Origin: Cryomorphaceae bacterium 1068
GTDB taxonomy: Bacteria > Bacteroidota > Bacteroidia > Flavobacteriales_D > Cryomorphaceae
Assembly (NCBI GenBank): GCA_027214385.1
Contig: JAPVXR010000001.1
Coordinates: 62,001 to 126,000, forward strand
Reading direction: 5' to 3'
DNA length: 64,000 nucleotides
Part shown: in pieces, positions 17,473-26,136 of the stretch
How the letters are laid out: each line of letters starts with the position of its first letter
How positions within the stretch are numbered: position 1 is the stretch's first letter
Program-made: the position numbers and the translations under genes
Notes under the pieces: generated by a model
What the model was told of the DNA's origin: nothing
The model's database searches: none
The model's input: only the letters and a program-made list of their open reading frames with translations

Positions 17473-19268
17473 TGTTGGGTATGAAGAATTCTATACTATT
17501 AAAATACCTTTTGGCAGTAGCCGTTTTCTTTTCGATAGCTATCGAAGGACAAGCGCAGGTCGAAGGAGCCTTATCTGATGAAGAGGCAGAAACTTTTCTT
17601 AAAGGCGTCAACTTTAATGGTCTTGGCCGGGTATACCTGCGCCAAACGGATATTGAAGGTGATGTACTGGAAAATGACTCGCTAACACCGAGAAGACTTA
17701 CGGATGGTGAGTTTTTGCTCGATCTTAAAATCAACGCTACTCCCAATGAGAAGACGGAAGTTCAATCGATTCTTCGTCTTAGAAATGAGTTTGGAGGGTT
17801 TTTTGGAGCAGGTCAGGCAGTCGAAGTACGTGAACTATGGGCTAGAGGAATTATAGCCAATCGAATAGAGTATCGCGTAGGAGATATGGACATAGAGATG
17901 TCTCCTTTTACATTCTATATGCCTACTGAAGAAGGAGTGATCAATCAGCCTTCTGCCTTTGAATTGCAAAGAGATGTGATCTATTACGAGCAGTTTTATA
18001 CCAATGAAAATTCGCGAAGGATGCAAGGTGCCGACCTGAACTTCGGACTAAAGTTTTCGCAAGTACTAAAGGATGCCGACCTCCGTGGTTTTATTGCACG
18101 GGTTAGAGGTACTGACTTTTTGACGATACCCACCCGCTGGTCATCAGGAGGGGAATTGAAACTGCGAACCAGAAAGCTGGTGGATAAAACCGGAACGCAC
18201 GCCGATTTAGGTTTTAATATCGCCTACACATTCGACGACCTCCAATCGGGTGACGCCAATTCAGGTATCAGAAACACGGTGTACACATTCGAATACAATG
18301 TAATAGGTTACGAGACCGATAAGATGGAATACTCTCTTTTTGGTGAAATGGGTAGAAGTGTGCTGACTTCAAAAAATGATTCAGCCACCTTCTTTACAAC
18401 CGATGACGTTTTCGCAACGGTAAATGCAGGAGCTCGTTTTAAAGAAAAAGACCTTTTCGTTCATGCCGGTTTTTCTGACGTAGGTCCCGACTTCTTCAGT
18501 ATTGGTGCGCAAAGCAAAAGAGTAGATTTCGATGCCACTAAATCATTTTACAATAGAACGGGTGCGGATCAAGATGTGAGAAATACGACTCTCTTCGACC
18601 TTAGCCGTGATGTGGCCATCTATACCTACCAACTTTCAGATAGGTTGATGACTTATGACCCTCGTTTTTCGAATACCTTCCCTTATGGCCCCGCCACTCC
18701 AAACCGACGTGGTTTGAATTATGGAGCCGATTACGAGAACTCAAAGGTTCAAGCCAGCTTAAATGGTGCTGTAATGTCTGAAATTCGCGGGCAGGGAACA
18801 GAAGAGCTCAAAGACTTCTTCTTGATTCAAGCAAAGGCAAGTGTGAATGTGAACAAATTCCTGAAATGGGAAAACAACATTAACGTGACTTTCGGTTACC
18901 AATATGAGAGTACAAACAGAGGCGGGATTGAAGTCGAGCAAGTTGACTTGAACTCGAATCTCTTCGAAGCGGGTCTGGAACTTGAGCTTTTTGAAGATTT
19001 TGAAGTACTGTTAGGAGCTAAGATTTTGGATGCAGTAGGAAGCGACTACATCCCGCGAATCGACGAATTTAACGATGTAAGAGATTTTCCCGGTAGAACT
19101 GAGTATGATGACACTGAAACGCTCCTTGCGGGAGGGGTCAAGTACACGTTCAAAGAAGGGATTTATCTAACACTCCAGTACCAATCATTTGATGCAACGG
19201 GACGCTCTGACTCGTTCAGAGATTATACCCTGAATCAAATCTTTGTTTTATACACCATGAAATTTTAA
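17472..19268 (+). CDS. Predicted outer-membrane beta-barrel (porin-like) protein
   Basis: A 598-residue protein with a Sec leader (IAIEGQA, cleavage near residue 29). The rest is a chain of amphipathic beta strands (for example GLGRVYLRQTDIEGD, VQSILRLRNEFGGFF, EYRVGDMDIEMSPF) ending with LNQIFVLYTMKF, a terminal Phe typical of outer-membrane barrels. No plug or TonB box is present. Its start overlaps the stop of the preceding barrel gene, so both are made together. The family is not recognised by name; together with its partner it is the best candidate in the locus for an outer-membrane channel. A 16-bp perfect palindrome lies in its leader codons (17531-17546). Confidence 0.72.
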   Translation: MLGMKNSILLKYLLAVAVFFSIAIEGQAQVEGALSDEEAETFLKGVNFNGLGRVYLRQTDIEGDVLENDSLTPRRLTDGEFLLDLKINATPNEKTEVQSILRLRNEFGGFFGAGQAVEVRELWARGIIANRIEYRVGDMDIEMSPFTFYMPTEEGVINQPSAFELQRDVIYYEQFYTNENSRRMQGADLNFGLKFSQVLKDADLRGFIARVRGTDFLTIPTRWSSGGELKLRTRKLVDKTGTHADLGFNIAYTFDDLQSGDANSGIRNTVYTFEYNVIGYETDKMEYSLFGEMGRSVLTSKNDSATFFTTDDVFATVNAGARFKEKDLFVHAGFSDVGPDFFSIGAQSKRVDFDATKSFYNRTGADQDVRNTTLFDLSRDVAIYTYQLSDRLMTYDPRFSNTFPYGPATPNRRGLNYGADYENSKVQASLNGAVMSEIRGQGTEELKDFFLIQAKASVNVNKFLKWENNINVTFGYQYESTNRGGIEVEQVDLNSNLFEAGLELELFEDFEVLLGAKILDAVGSDYIPRIDEFNDVRDFPGRTEYDDTETLLAGGVKYTFKEGIYLTLQYQSFDATGRSDSFRDYTLNQIFVLYTMKF

Positions 19269-19271
19269 GTA

Positions 19272-20312
19272 ATGGAAACGACTAGGAACAACACAATGAA
19301 AAATAAATTTGGATTAAAGAGAATACTGCCATTGGCTTTTATTCTCGTTTTGTTGGCTGCTTGTGATCACGACACCGAACCTGAAACCCCATCTTTGTTT
19401 GATCGATTTGCACCACTTGAGCTCATAGACTCTTTGCAAGCCAGCAGCGTTCAAGTAGATTTCAGTGCAGGCGAGTCTATTTCTTTCACTGCCGAGTTCA
19501 ATAAGAATATTGATTGGGTAGTTGAGATTACGGGGCAAGTCAGTGGAGGAATCCAACGTATCGAAGGATTTGATCGTTTTGTAGAGCCTGCCAATGCCAC
19601 ATGGAGTGGGAATACTACTGAACTTCCTCTCTTCAGAACAGAACCTTGCACGGTCGTGCTTAAGGTTCCTGAAGAACCTGATTTTGGTGACACCCTTATG
19701 GTGGAAATTGTGGGTACTCTGAACTACGAAGGAACCTTGGTCACGGACTTTGAAGACAATCCCGGCGCATGTATTCAACTCGGAGATTTTGAATTTGAAT
19801 TGGCCAATTCAGGAAGAAGAGATGATATCATCACCGCCGCTCAAGGGGATTTCTTTTACCGTTTGGCAGGAACAGATAATGAGACCGGTGGACCCACCGA
19901 CAACTTCTTCGTTGGTCTTGCCCGAATTTTTGCCTGTATCACCGGAGAGACCTATATTCAAGTGCCGACTACCGTGCCCGAAAACCTTTACCTCAACTTA
20001 TTCGTCGAGGGTCGTGCAACACCCTATACCAGGGTGGTTTTGGGTTTAATTATCGATTCTAACGATAGTGGTGATTTTGAAGAAGGGCCTGATGCTATAC
20101 GGTCCTTGGAATTTGACCCTACATACACAGGCTGGCGATTGCAATCCTTCACCGGTGCTGATTTTGGTGTCACTCAGGAAGAGCTGCAAAAAGTCGTAGG
20201 AATAGAACTTGTTCTGATCTCGTTGAATAATTTGCAGCCCTCGCCAAGAGAGGAGGTCGGATTTGAAACTGATTACATTATTTTCACTCAGAACGGACCG
20301 CTTGAGTTATAA
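19272..20312 (+). CDS. Hypothetical lipoprotein of the glucan operon
   Basis: A 346-residue protein with a lipoprotein signal (LLAACDHD, Cys31). The start may be ATG 19272 or the Met nine codons later, which gives a more usual leader length. Residues 45-150 look like an Ig-like sandwich (SAGESISFTAEFNKNIDWVVEITG), and residues about 165-345 resemble a jelly roll ending in VGFETDYIIF, like the final strand of the binding modules in this locus. It follows the barrel gene by three bases. The position, between an outer-membrane barrel gene and a binding-module lipoprotein gene, suggests a surface or periplasmic binding role; no enzyme motif is visible. Confidence 0.7.
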   Translation: METTRNNTMKNKFGLKRILPLAFILVLLAACDHDTEPETPSLFDRFAPLELIDSLQASSVQVDFSAGESISFTAEFNKNIDWVVEITGQVSGGIQRIEGFDRFVEPANATWSGNTTELPLFRTEPCTVVLKVPEEPDFGDTLMVEIVGTLNYEGTLVTDFEDNPGACIQLGDFEFELANSGRRDDIITAAQGDFFYRLAGTDNETGGPTDNFFVGLARIFACITGETYIQVPTTVPENLYLNLFVEGRATPYTRVVLGLIIDSNDSGDFEEGPDAIRSLEFDPTYTGWRLQSFTGADFGVTQEELQKVVGIELVLISLNNLQPSPREEVGFETDYIIFTQNGPLEL

Positions 20313-20323
20313 TCATTAGGCAA

Positions 20324-21535
20324 ATGGAGAACTTTAAGAAAACAACATTTATTGGTTTTTTCGGCATTGCGCTTCTCTTAAGTGGCTGTGTAGAGTTTAA
20401 AGAAATTACGCTCTACGACGGTGTGAAGCCCGCTCCCGAAATGAAAAAACCTGAAATGATCAGTAAGGTTGTTGAACCCGTGGTGTACGACGATAATCCA
20501 TCTGATATGTGGGGTATTGAAGATGAAATCTGCAAACGTGCGGAGTATACTTCGGATGTGGTTTACTCCGGAACACAGGCGATTAAAATCTCTTGGGACC
20601 GAAATGAGGAGGGATGCATCTTTGCCGGTTTTGGAATCGGATGGGATGGTTGGGCAGGTAAAGACTTGACAGCCATCATGGATCATGCCGCCTTTCGCTT
20701 TTACGTTCGCACTACTGAGGGACGTGCCTTTGGTTTACCTATCGTTCTGACACTCGAAGATTATAGCGGTGGTATGGGCTTTTGTTATACCGCCAACAAG
20801 TATTTTGAAAGAACCTTTATCGATACCCTTTGGCAGAAAATAGAAGTGCCTCTGGCTGACTTTGACTTGGATACCGAAAACCTGGATATCACGAACGTTA
20901 AACAGCTGCAGTTTGAACTTCAACAAGCGGGAAGTGTCTATATCGATGATATTGATTTGGTTTTCTACACACCACCCGTGGTAGAGCCATGGCTGGAAGA
21001 AGAAGTTCTTCCCGATCCTTTAGCGATGCCCGTAACCATCTTTGATGATGCCTTTATCAATAATAATGGCTGGGGAATGATGGATTACAATTGCCGCACA
21101 GTAGAAATTACTGATGAGCTGGCTTTTAAAGGGTCTAAAGCAATCAGTGCGAAGTGGAATGACACCGGCGATTGCGATGTCATGTTTATCGCAGCCAGCT
21201 GGAACAAGTGGAACCCCATTGACTTTACGAAAGGGAATTACGAAGACTTTGCATTTGAATTCTATATCTATAATCGAGGGGAGGCCTCATCTGACCTTAA
21301 CTTGAAGTTTGGGTTAACAGATTACAATGGCAATTACATTGCTACTGAAGTTACCGCAAAATATGCCGACAAGGACCTATTCAACCAGTCCTGGACAAGA
21401 GTTTACATTCCCATTACTGACCTGACAGGTTTAGCCATAGATTACACCAATATCAAGCAGCTTGGTTTCCAATTGAACAAATCGGGAGATTTGCTGATAG
21501 ATGAAATCAGAATGGTTCGAAGAAACGTGAACTAA
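20324..21535 (+). CDS. Lipoprotein with two carbohydrate-binding-like modules
   Basis: A 403-residue lipoprotein (LLLSGC, Cys22). It contains two homologous modules, about 35-218 and 225-400. Both share a VYSGTQAIKISW or AFKGSKAISAKW strand, a W-KW or W-GW region followed by AFRFYVRT or AFEFYIYN, a segment W-(K/R)(I/V)-(V/I)P(L/I)-(A/T)D, and a final strand (V/L)(Y/L)IDDI or (L)LIDEI. This is the pattern of CBM11/CIA30-like jelly rolls. It is the last gene of the four-gene operon and ends before a convergent gene. It is the likely cell-surface or periplasmic glycan-binding lipoprotein, in the place where SusD or SusE proteins are found in classical loci; that role is an inference. Confidence 0.78.
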   Translation: MENFKKTTFIGFFGIALLLSGCVEFKEITLYDGVKPAPEMKKPEMISKVVEPVVYDDNPSDMWGIEDEICKRAEYTSDVVYSGTQAIKISWDRNEEGCIFAGFGIGWDGWAGKDLTAIMDHAAFRFYVRTTEGRAFGLPIVLTLEDYSGGMGFCYTANKYFERTFIDTLWQKIEVPLADFDLDTENLDITNVKQLQFELQQAGSVYIDDIDLVFYTPPVVEPWLEEEVLPDPLAMPVTIFDDAFINNNGWGMMDYNCRTVEITDELAFKGSKAISAKWNDTGDCDVMFIAASWNKWNPIDFTKGNYEDFAFEFYIYNRGEASSDLNLKFGLTDYNGNYIATEVTAKYADKDLFNQSWTRVYIPITDLTGLAIDYTNIKQLGFQLNKSGDLLIDEIRMVRRNVN

Positions 21536-21577
21536 GTTGTTTAGCCGGCAACCTGTTCATCCAAGGTAATTTCTTTC

Positions 21578-23161
21578 CTAGGGATTGACAAATATTTTAG
21601 CCGTACCACATTGATCTGTTCGAATGAAATAGAATCCTTTATTCCAGTCAGCCACAGAGATGGGTTGCCCATCATAAATGCCCTGTTCAACGAGCTTTCC
21701 GTGAACGTCAAAAACTCGATAGAGCGTATTCTCGCAACCTTCAATTAAGAATTCACTATCGGTTGGGTTCGGATAGGTTCTGAGTACCGGTTTTTCTAGG
21801 TCAGAGTTCAATCCGATTGTTTCTTGGCATTCAATTACTTCTTCCCAATTGAGCTCGTCGTTGGTGAATGAGGGCTCCGTTTCAGCGCTCTCATCTATTT
21901 CACTCATCCCTCCTTCTTCGAAATCAAATCCGGGTGAGCTCATCACCACTTCATTGCTCTCCAAACATGCACCGAAAATGGTTCCCCTAAATCGATAGGT
22001 GTCGATGTTTTCGGTGTCGACAAAATTTGTAAGTCCTGTAGTAATCACTCCGGGTAAGTCCAAAGGAACGTTTACTTCTATTCCAAATAGTTCACCGTCT
22101 TCGATACCTGATCCTACGAGCCGAAAGTTCACTGCTCCCTCACCTGTGGCATTCAGCCATACCAAGAAAGGACGCATGAGGTTGTTTTCATCAAAACTTC
22201 CCGTCTTCCCAACAAGCACCATATTGTTGGGAGCAAATGCTGAATACTCATCAATATCGTTGGACGTTTCAAATCCGTTTCCACCGGCAGTCATGTCGTT
22301 AATGAGTGTGCCATCCGAATCAAAAACGGCGGCATAGACGTCTCTATCTCCCGCACCTGCGGCGTCTGTCCAGCCACCAACGTAAATGTTGTCTTCAAAG
22401 TCGATGTCCATAGATGTTGCGGCCGTTGCTCCCTCATCACTACCAAAGCCACGCAACCAAATGAGAGTGCCATCAGCATCGATTTTTAACAAGGCCAAAT
22501 TGGTAAATCCCGGCCCCACACTGCCGATATTTCCCGCTATAATGTGCGAACCATCTGACAAAGTCTCTACTCCCCATCCATTTTCATTGCCGCTGCCTCC
22601 GTATCGATTTCTCCAAAGTACTTCACCATCTGCATTTAGTTTCACGACCAAGATGTCATTCACACCCATCGTGAGCGTATTGGTATGTCCTGTCACGATG
22701 AGGTCGCCATCGGCAGTTTCTTTGAGATCTCGACCTCGCTCGATGCCTGAACCGCCAATTGCTTTAGTCCATTCTATGGTTCCATCGGATTCGCATTTGA
22801 CCACCAATAGATCATCCGATCCATTCGCCGTAGTCCATCCGGTAAACGCAAAACCACCGTCAGAAGTGAAAATAATTCTGTGGCCGAATTCACTGCCGGA
22901 GCTGTCATAATTGCGAATCCATTCAGTTACTCCGATGCCATCTTCCTTTTTCACAATAATATCGGCAGTCCCGGCGACCACCCCATACCCGATATAAAGA
23001 GAAGAAGTGTTGGCACCGAGCACATCAATGGCCACATCGTAGTATTGTTCAGCGTTTTGGGTTCCTTGGATAACCGATTCGGTGGGAACCAATTGTGCTT
23101 GTAAAAGAAAAGGAGCGAAAAAGATTAATATCGAAAAGCAGTGAGCATATAGATTTTTCAT
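21578..23161 (-). CDS. T9SS type A secreted protein with SBBP/delta-60-like repeats
   Basis: The start is set at ATG 23161, giving a Sec leader (FFAPFLLQAQ) and 527 residues. Residues about 40-400 carry repeated blades of the form DGGFAFTGWT, DGDLIVTGHTN, DGSHIIAGN and ILVVKLNADGEVLWRNRYGG, typical of SBBP/delta-60 beta-propeller repeats. A T9SS type A domain (about 450-527) begins at LRTYPNPTDSEF. The protein should be displayed or released outside the cell; its ligand is unknown. It is transcribed towards the glucan operon and seems a separate unit. Confidence 0.82.
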   Translation of the reverse strand: MKNLYAHCFSILIFFAPFLLQAQLVPTESVIQGTQNAEQYYDVAIDVLGANTSSLYIGYGVVAGTADIIVKKEDGIGVTEWIRNYDSSGSEFGHRIIFTSDGGFAFTGWTTANGSDDLLVVKCESDGTIEWTKAIGGSGIERGRDLKETADGDLIVTGHTNTLTMGVNDILVVKLNADGEVLWRNRYGGSGNENGWGVETLSDGSHIIAGNIGSVGPGFTNLALLKIDADGTLIWLRGFGSDEGATAATSMDIDFEDNIYVGGWTDAAGAGDRDVYAAVFDSDGTLINDMTAGGNGFETSNDIDEYSAFAPNNMVLVGKTGSFDENNLMRPFLVWLNATGEGAVNFRLVGSGIEDGELFGIEVNVPLDLPGVITTGLTNFVDTENIDTYRFRGTIFGACLESNEVVMSSPGFDFEEGGMSEIDESAETEPSFTNDELNWEEVIECQETIGLNSDLEKPVLRTYPNPTDSEFLIEGCENTLYRVFDVHGKLVEQGIYDGQPISVADWNKGFYFIRTDQCGTAKIFVNP

Positions 23162-23196
23162 GAGACATGTGGTTAGGTTAAAATAGAGCAACTGAC

Positions 23197-23634
23197 TTAT
23201 CTGGATTCTACGTAGGTTTTAAAAGCCTTCATATACTTTAAGGTCTGTTTTTTGAAAAGTCCGGGAGCGAGCTTACCCATCATCTTCATACCGAAATTTC
23301 TGAAAATGAATTCTTGCTTGCTCAAGTAGCGCGTTCGATTCTCGTCTATTTTCTGAAAGGTAATCGTCATGTTATTCGTCACCGCACCCATCACATACGA
23401 AGTCGAAAATGCTTCGGGAAGACTGTTCTCCCAAATGGTCTCTACCATGGAGAAACTGCGGTTTTTTGACTGGAAGTTCATCCTGGTTTTGGCTCCTTTC
23501 TTTCCTTCTTCCCCCTCCAGAAGCTCGGTCGATTCCAAGTCTTCCATCCACTCGTAAATTCCCTTAGGATCCATAAAAGCTTTCGATACCTTCTCGACAG
23601 GAGCGTCGATGGTCACTTCGCATTCGTAGTTCAT
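23197..23634 (-). CDS. SRPBCC-fold (polyketide cyclase/START-like) protein
   Basis: A 145-residue cytoplasmic protein with the start chosen at ATG 23634 (MNYECEVTIDAPVEKV). The opening strand with the IDAPVEKV motif, the MxDP helix and the C-terminal long helix are typical of the SRPBCC superfamily, which binds hydrophobic ligands. A longer frame reaches back through a dispersed repeat but its residues (RPRRHSG-like) look like chance translation. It lies 35 bases before the T9SS gene. No substrate can be named. Confidence 0.75.
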   Translation of the reverse strand: MNYECEVTIDAPVEKVSKAFMDPKGIYEWMEDLESTELLEGEEGKKGAKTRMNFQSKNRSFSMVETIWENSLPEAFSTSYVMGAVTNNMTITFQKIDENRTRYLSKQEFIFRNFGMKMMGKLAPGLFKKQTLKYMKAFKTYVESR

Positions 23635-23689
23635 GGTTGATAGATTTAGGTTCTTCAAGATAGAAAAATCCTGAAATACACTCTTCGCC

Positions 23690-23880
23690 GTGCCGCTGTG
23701 CCGCCGTGGTTCCATCAAGTGGTCAGTGAGCGCAGCCGAACTGAAGCGAACCCTCGTCCCTCCATTCGTGTTCATTCGTGTCCATCCGTGGATAAAGCCT
23801 AACGAGCTCTAGCGAGTCTACGCCTTACTCTCCATACCACAGTGTCGCCGTGGTTCCACCCTACGAGCCTGCGAGCAAAT
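23690..23880. repeat. Dispersed intergenic repeat cluster
   Basis: The gap holds short elements that recur in other gaps of this window. CATTCGTGTTCATTCGTGTCC (23763-23783) and the following CATCCGTGGA resemble 26900-26929. GTGGTTCCATCAAGTG (23706-23721), followed by GAAGCGAACC, resembles 30829-30856. GAGCTCTAGCGAGTCT (23804-23819) resembles GAGCTTTAGCGAAC at 26861 and 30662. No open frame here looks real. Confidence 0.6.
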
Positions 23881-24966
23881 CTACTTCTTCGCGATATTCA
23901 CCACCGCCGATTCACCCTTCACCGTAACTTTCCGACTAGGGTGGGGCGCCTTCCAAAATCCTTCCATTTGGCGTTCGTCGCCGATTTGCTCATCCCGTTT
24001 CAATGTAACCAGCTCGGGCACCGATGAAAATGTTTCCCCATCTGTGAGGTAAACGGAGAAGTTGAATGGAGTGGATTCATCGATGATCAAAGTCACGTCA
24101 CTCTTCTTCAGTCTCAAATCAACGCCAACAAAATTTGGATCCATTGAACTGACTCTCAAATCGCCGTAATCCTGCTCGATATTTAAGTTCTTTGTCAAGA
24201 CATCTACCCGCGTTTTGGTAAACCTGAAATCACCACCCAATTCTCCGACTTTCTCGATGTGAATCTCGTCGTTCTGTGAGTGGAAAAACAACTTCCCTGC
24301 TTCTTCAAATTCTATTTCGCTGTTCTTTGACTTGATCGTCAGGTCTTGGGCTAACTTGGAATCAATCTCACCAAAGTAAATCTCCACGCGACCCTTTCCC
24401 CATTCATCCACGATCATCTTGCCGTAGGAAACGCTCACCTTCTCGGGAAAGGCGATCCTGCGACTTCTCAAGTCACCGTGCGATAAGTCAATATCCAGCC
24501 TTCCCTCGTGGTCGCCGATGTAAACATCTCCAAACTTATTGGTGATGCGCATGTCCAGATAAGAAGGAGCTTCGATGAGGTAATTCACTTCCACCGATCG
24601 ATCGCCGTCAAAAACTCCCTTTATCCCTTCCAAGCTCTTCGTGAAGAAGGAAGCATTTTTGCCCCAATGAGTCTTGGCCACAATGAAAGAACCATTCTTG
24701 TTGATTTCCACATTTACGAAATCCTTCAACTCCGAAATAGCTTTTTCACTCCCTCCGCTCAGGGTCACCTCCACGCGAATCTTCAATTCATCTCCTTCCG
24801 AAGTTTCAATAATTACATCCCCGTATTTATTCTCCACCTCCAGTCGGTCTCTTTCTCCAACCGGATAGGTCCGATTGATCAACTGATTCGTTGTCATCGA
24901 ATCTTGGCCGCTTGCTGCCATTGACAGGCTAAAGAGGCACCACAACAATATCTTCATCTTCGCCAT
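23881..24966 (-). CDS. DUF4097-like secreted adhesin-type protein
   Basis: A 361-residue protein with a Sec leader (LFSLSMAASGQ). ATG 24966 or the Met three codons later can be the start. After the leader the sequence consists of short beta strands with the phrase VENKYGDVIIETSEGDELKIRVEVTLSGG and later ITNKFGDVYIGDHEGRLDIDLSHGDL, the pattern of DUF4097/GIN-like right-handed beta folds. Its start overlaps the end of the anti-sigma gene by 38 bases, so it is the third gene of an ECF sigma operon. A surface or periplasmic envelope protein controlled by that sigma factor is likely; its function is unknown. Confidence 0.72.
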   Translation of the reverse strand: MAKMKILLWCLFSLSMAASGQDSMTTNQLINRTYPVGERDRLEVENKYGDVIIETSEGDELKIRVEVTLSGGSEKAISELKDFVNVEINKNGSFIVAKTHWGKNASFFTKSLEGIKGVFDGDRSVEVNYLIEAPSYLDMRITNKFGDVYIGDHEGRLDIDLSHGDLRSRRIAFPEKVSVSYGKMIVDEWGKGRVEIYFGEIDSKLAQDLTIKSKNSEIEFEEAGKLFFHSQNDEIHIEKVGELGGDFRFTKTRVDVLTKNLNIEQDYGDLRVSSMDPNFVGVDLRLKKSDVTLIIDESTPFNFSVYLTDGETFSSVPELVTLKRDEQIGDERQMEGFWKAPHPSRKVTVKGESAVVNIAKK

Positions 24967-25498
24967 TTTGAGGTTCGTTTTTAAGTTGTTTGAGTAAATC
25001 TTGCATCAAGTCGAGCTTGAAGCGGTATATCTGAATCATCGCCTCCACCACCTGCTCGTCGTCGGGCTCACTTCCCAATGATTCGCGCAAAGCGTCAAGC
25101 TCATCTTCCAAAATCTTCATTGATTCGTAGTCTTCTTCATCAAGCGCATAGGCTTGGAGTTCTTCACCCGCAGCATCTATTTTCGTTTGATAGTAAATGC
25201 CCGCCTCTTCGAGCTCGGGATATTCATTCACCACTTGCTGAGTTGGGGTATTGCTCCGGCCCTCACTTGCCAGGTTGTCGGGATTGCTTTCTCGCAAAGA
25301 GAAAATCCACGCCGCACCAATTAAGATCGCCACTCCTGCTGCTACTTGCCATACTACGCGCAGTGGCACCATCTTCACTTCCTTCCGCTCTGCCGGAAGC
25401 TCATCTTCAATTTTCCCCCACAAATCAGGCGGCTGCGCATCGTCAAACTCCTCTCGGTGTCGATCGAAGTATGCCTTTATTTCATCCTTGTCTTTCAT
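24929..25498 (-). CDS. Membrane-anchored anti-sigma factor
   Basis: A 189-residue protein with a cytoplasmic N-terminal helical segment (1-45, with PPDLWGKIEDEL), one transmembrane helix (about 47-67, VVWQVAAGVAILIGAAWIF) and a periplasmic, acidic, helical C-terminal part with possible coiled coils (105-180). No zinc-binding HxxxCxxC motif is visible. Its ATG overlaps the TGA of the sigma gene (ATGA), the usual coupling of ECF sigma factors and their anti-sigma partners. It should hold the sigma factor inactive at the membrane. Confidence 0.82.
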   Translation of the reverse strand: MKDKDEIKAYFDRHREEFDDAQPPDLWGKIEDELPAERKEVKMVPLRVVWQVAAGVAILIGAAWIFSLRESNPDNLASEGRSNTPTQQVVNEYPELEEAGIYYQTKIDAAGEELQAYALDEEDYESMKILEDELDALRESLGSEPDDEQVVEAMIQIYRFKLDLMQDLLKQLKNEPQNGEDEDIVVVPL

Positions 25499-26037
25499 AT
25501 TGCCTGAGTTTCTACTAGTTCTCTTAATTTCCTTTTGGCTCTGCTCAACTGCGATTTTGAGGTGGCCTCACTTATTCCCAATTCGCTCGCAATTTCGCGG
25601 TGCGAATAGTCTTCAAACATGTACAGATTGAGTACCAATCTGTACCCTTCCGGTAAAAGGGATGCCGCCTTTTTCACATCCCTTATGTCGTACTCAAAAG
25701 GGGCTTCAGCCTCCTCCTCAACCATATCCGGAAAGTCCTCAGTGTCTTGGAACACCATCTTGGATTTCCTTAGATGATTGAGCGACTTGTTTACCACAAT
25801 TCGTTTAAACCAAGCTCCGAAAGAAGACTCCATCCGAAAAGATTCCAATTTGAGGAACATGTCCACGAAGCTCTCTTGCAGAATGTCACTCGCGTCATCG
25901 CCGTTTCCCAATATCCGGAGTGCAGTATTGTACATCGCTTTAGCGTACAATTCGTAGAGCGATTGTTGCGCCCGTCTTTCTCCCCGCTTGCAACGGGCGA
26001 TCAGGTCAAAGTGGATGTTGTATTCCTTTCCGGACAA
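25495..26037 (-). CDS. ECF RNA polymerase sigma factor
   Basis: A 180-residue sigma-70 family protein. Region 2 (about 18-85) shows YAKAMYNTALRILGNGDDASDILQE with the DAxDxxQE-type motif, and region 4 (about 118-170) shows LPEGYRLVLNLYMFEDYSHREIASELG followed by the recognition helix SEATSKSQLSRAKRKL. It lacks regions 1 and 3 and has the ECF length. It heads a three-gene operon with an overlapping anti-sigma gene and a DUF4097-like gene. Confidence 0.93.
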   Translation of the reverse strand: MSGKEYNIHFDLIARCKRGERRAQQSLYELYAKAMYNTALRILGNGDDASDILQESFVDMFLKLESFRMESSFGAWFKRIVVNKSLNHLRKSKMVFQDTEDFPDMVEEEAEAPFEYDIRDVKKAASLLPEGYRLVLNLYMFEDYSHREIASELGISEATSKSQLSRAKRKLRELVETQAI

Positions 26038-26136
26038 TGAAGTCTATTTTGCGATTGTCAATTTGGTCAAGAGGTATAATTACAGAGTTCAAGAACTAGC
26101 GTAAGGCAATTTTTGAGCTCTGCAGACTGACACCAA

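Noticed and set aside
15436-19268. Barrel genes as SusC-like TonB-dependent receptors
   Set aside because: Neither protein has a carboxypeptidase-like domain, plug or TonB box, and both are shorter than SusC proteins.
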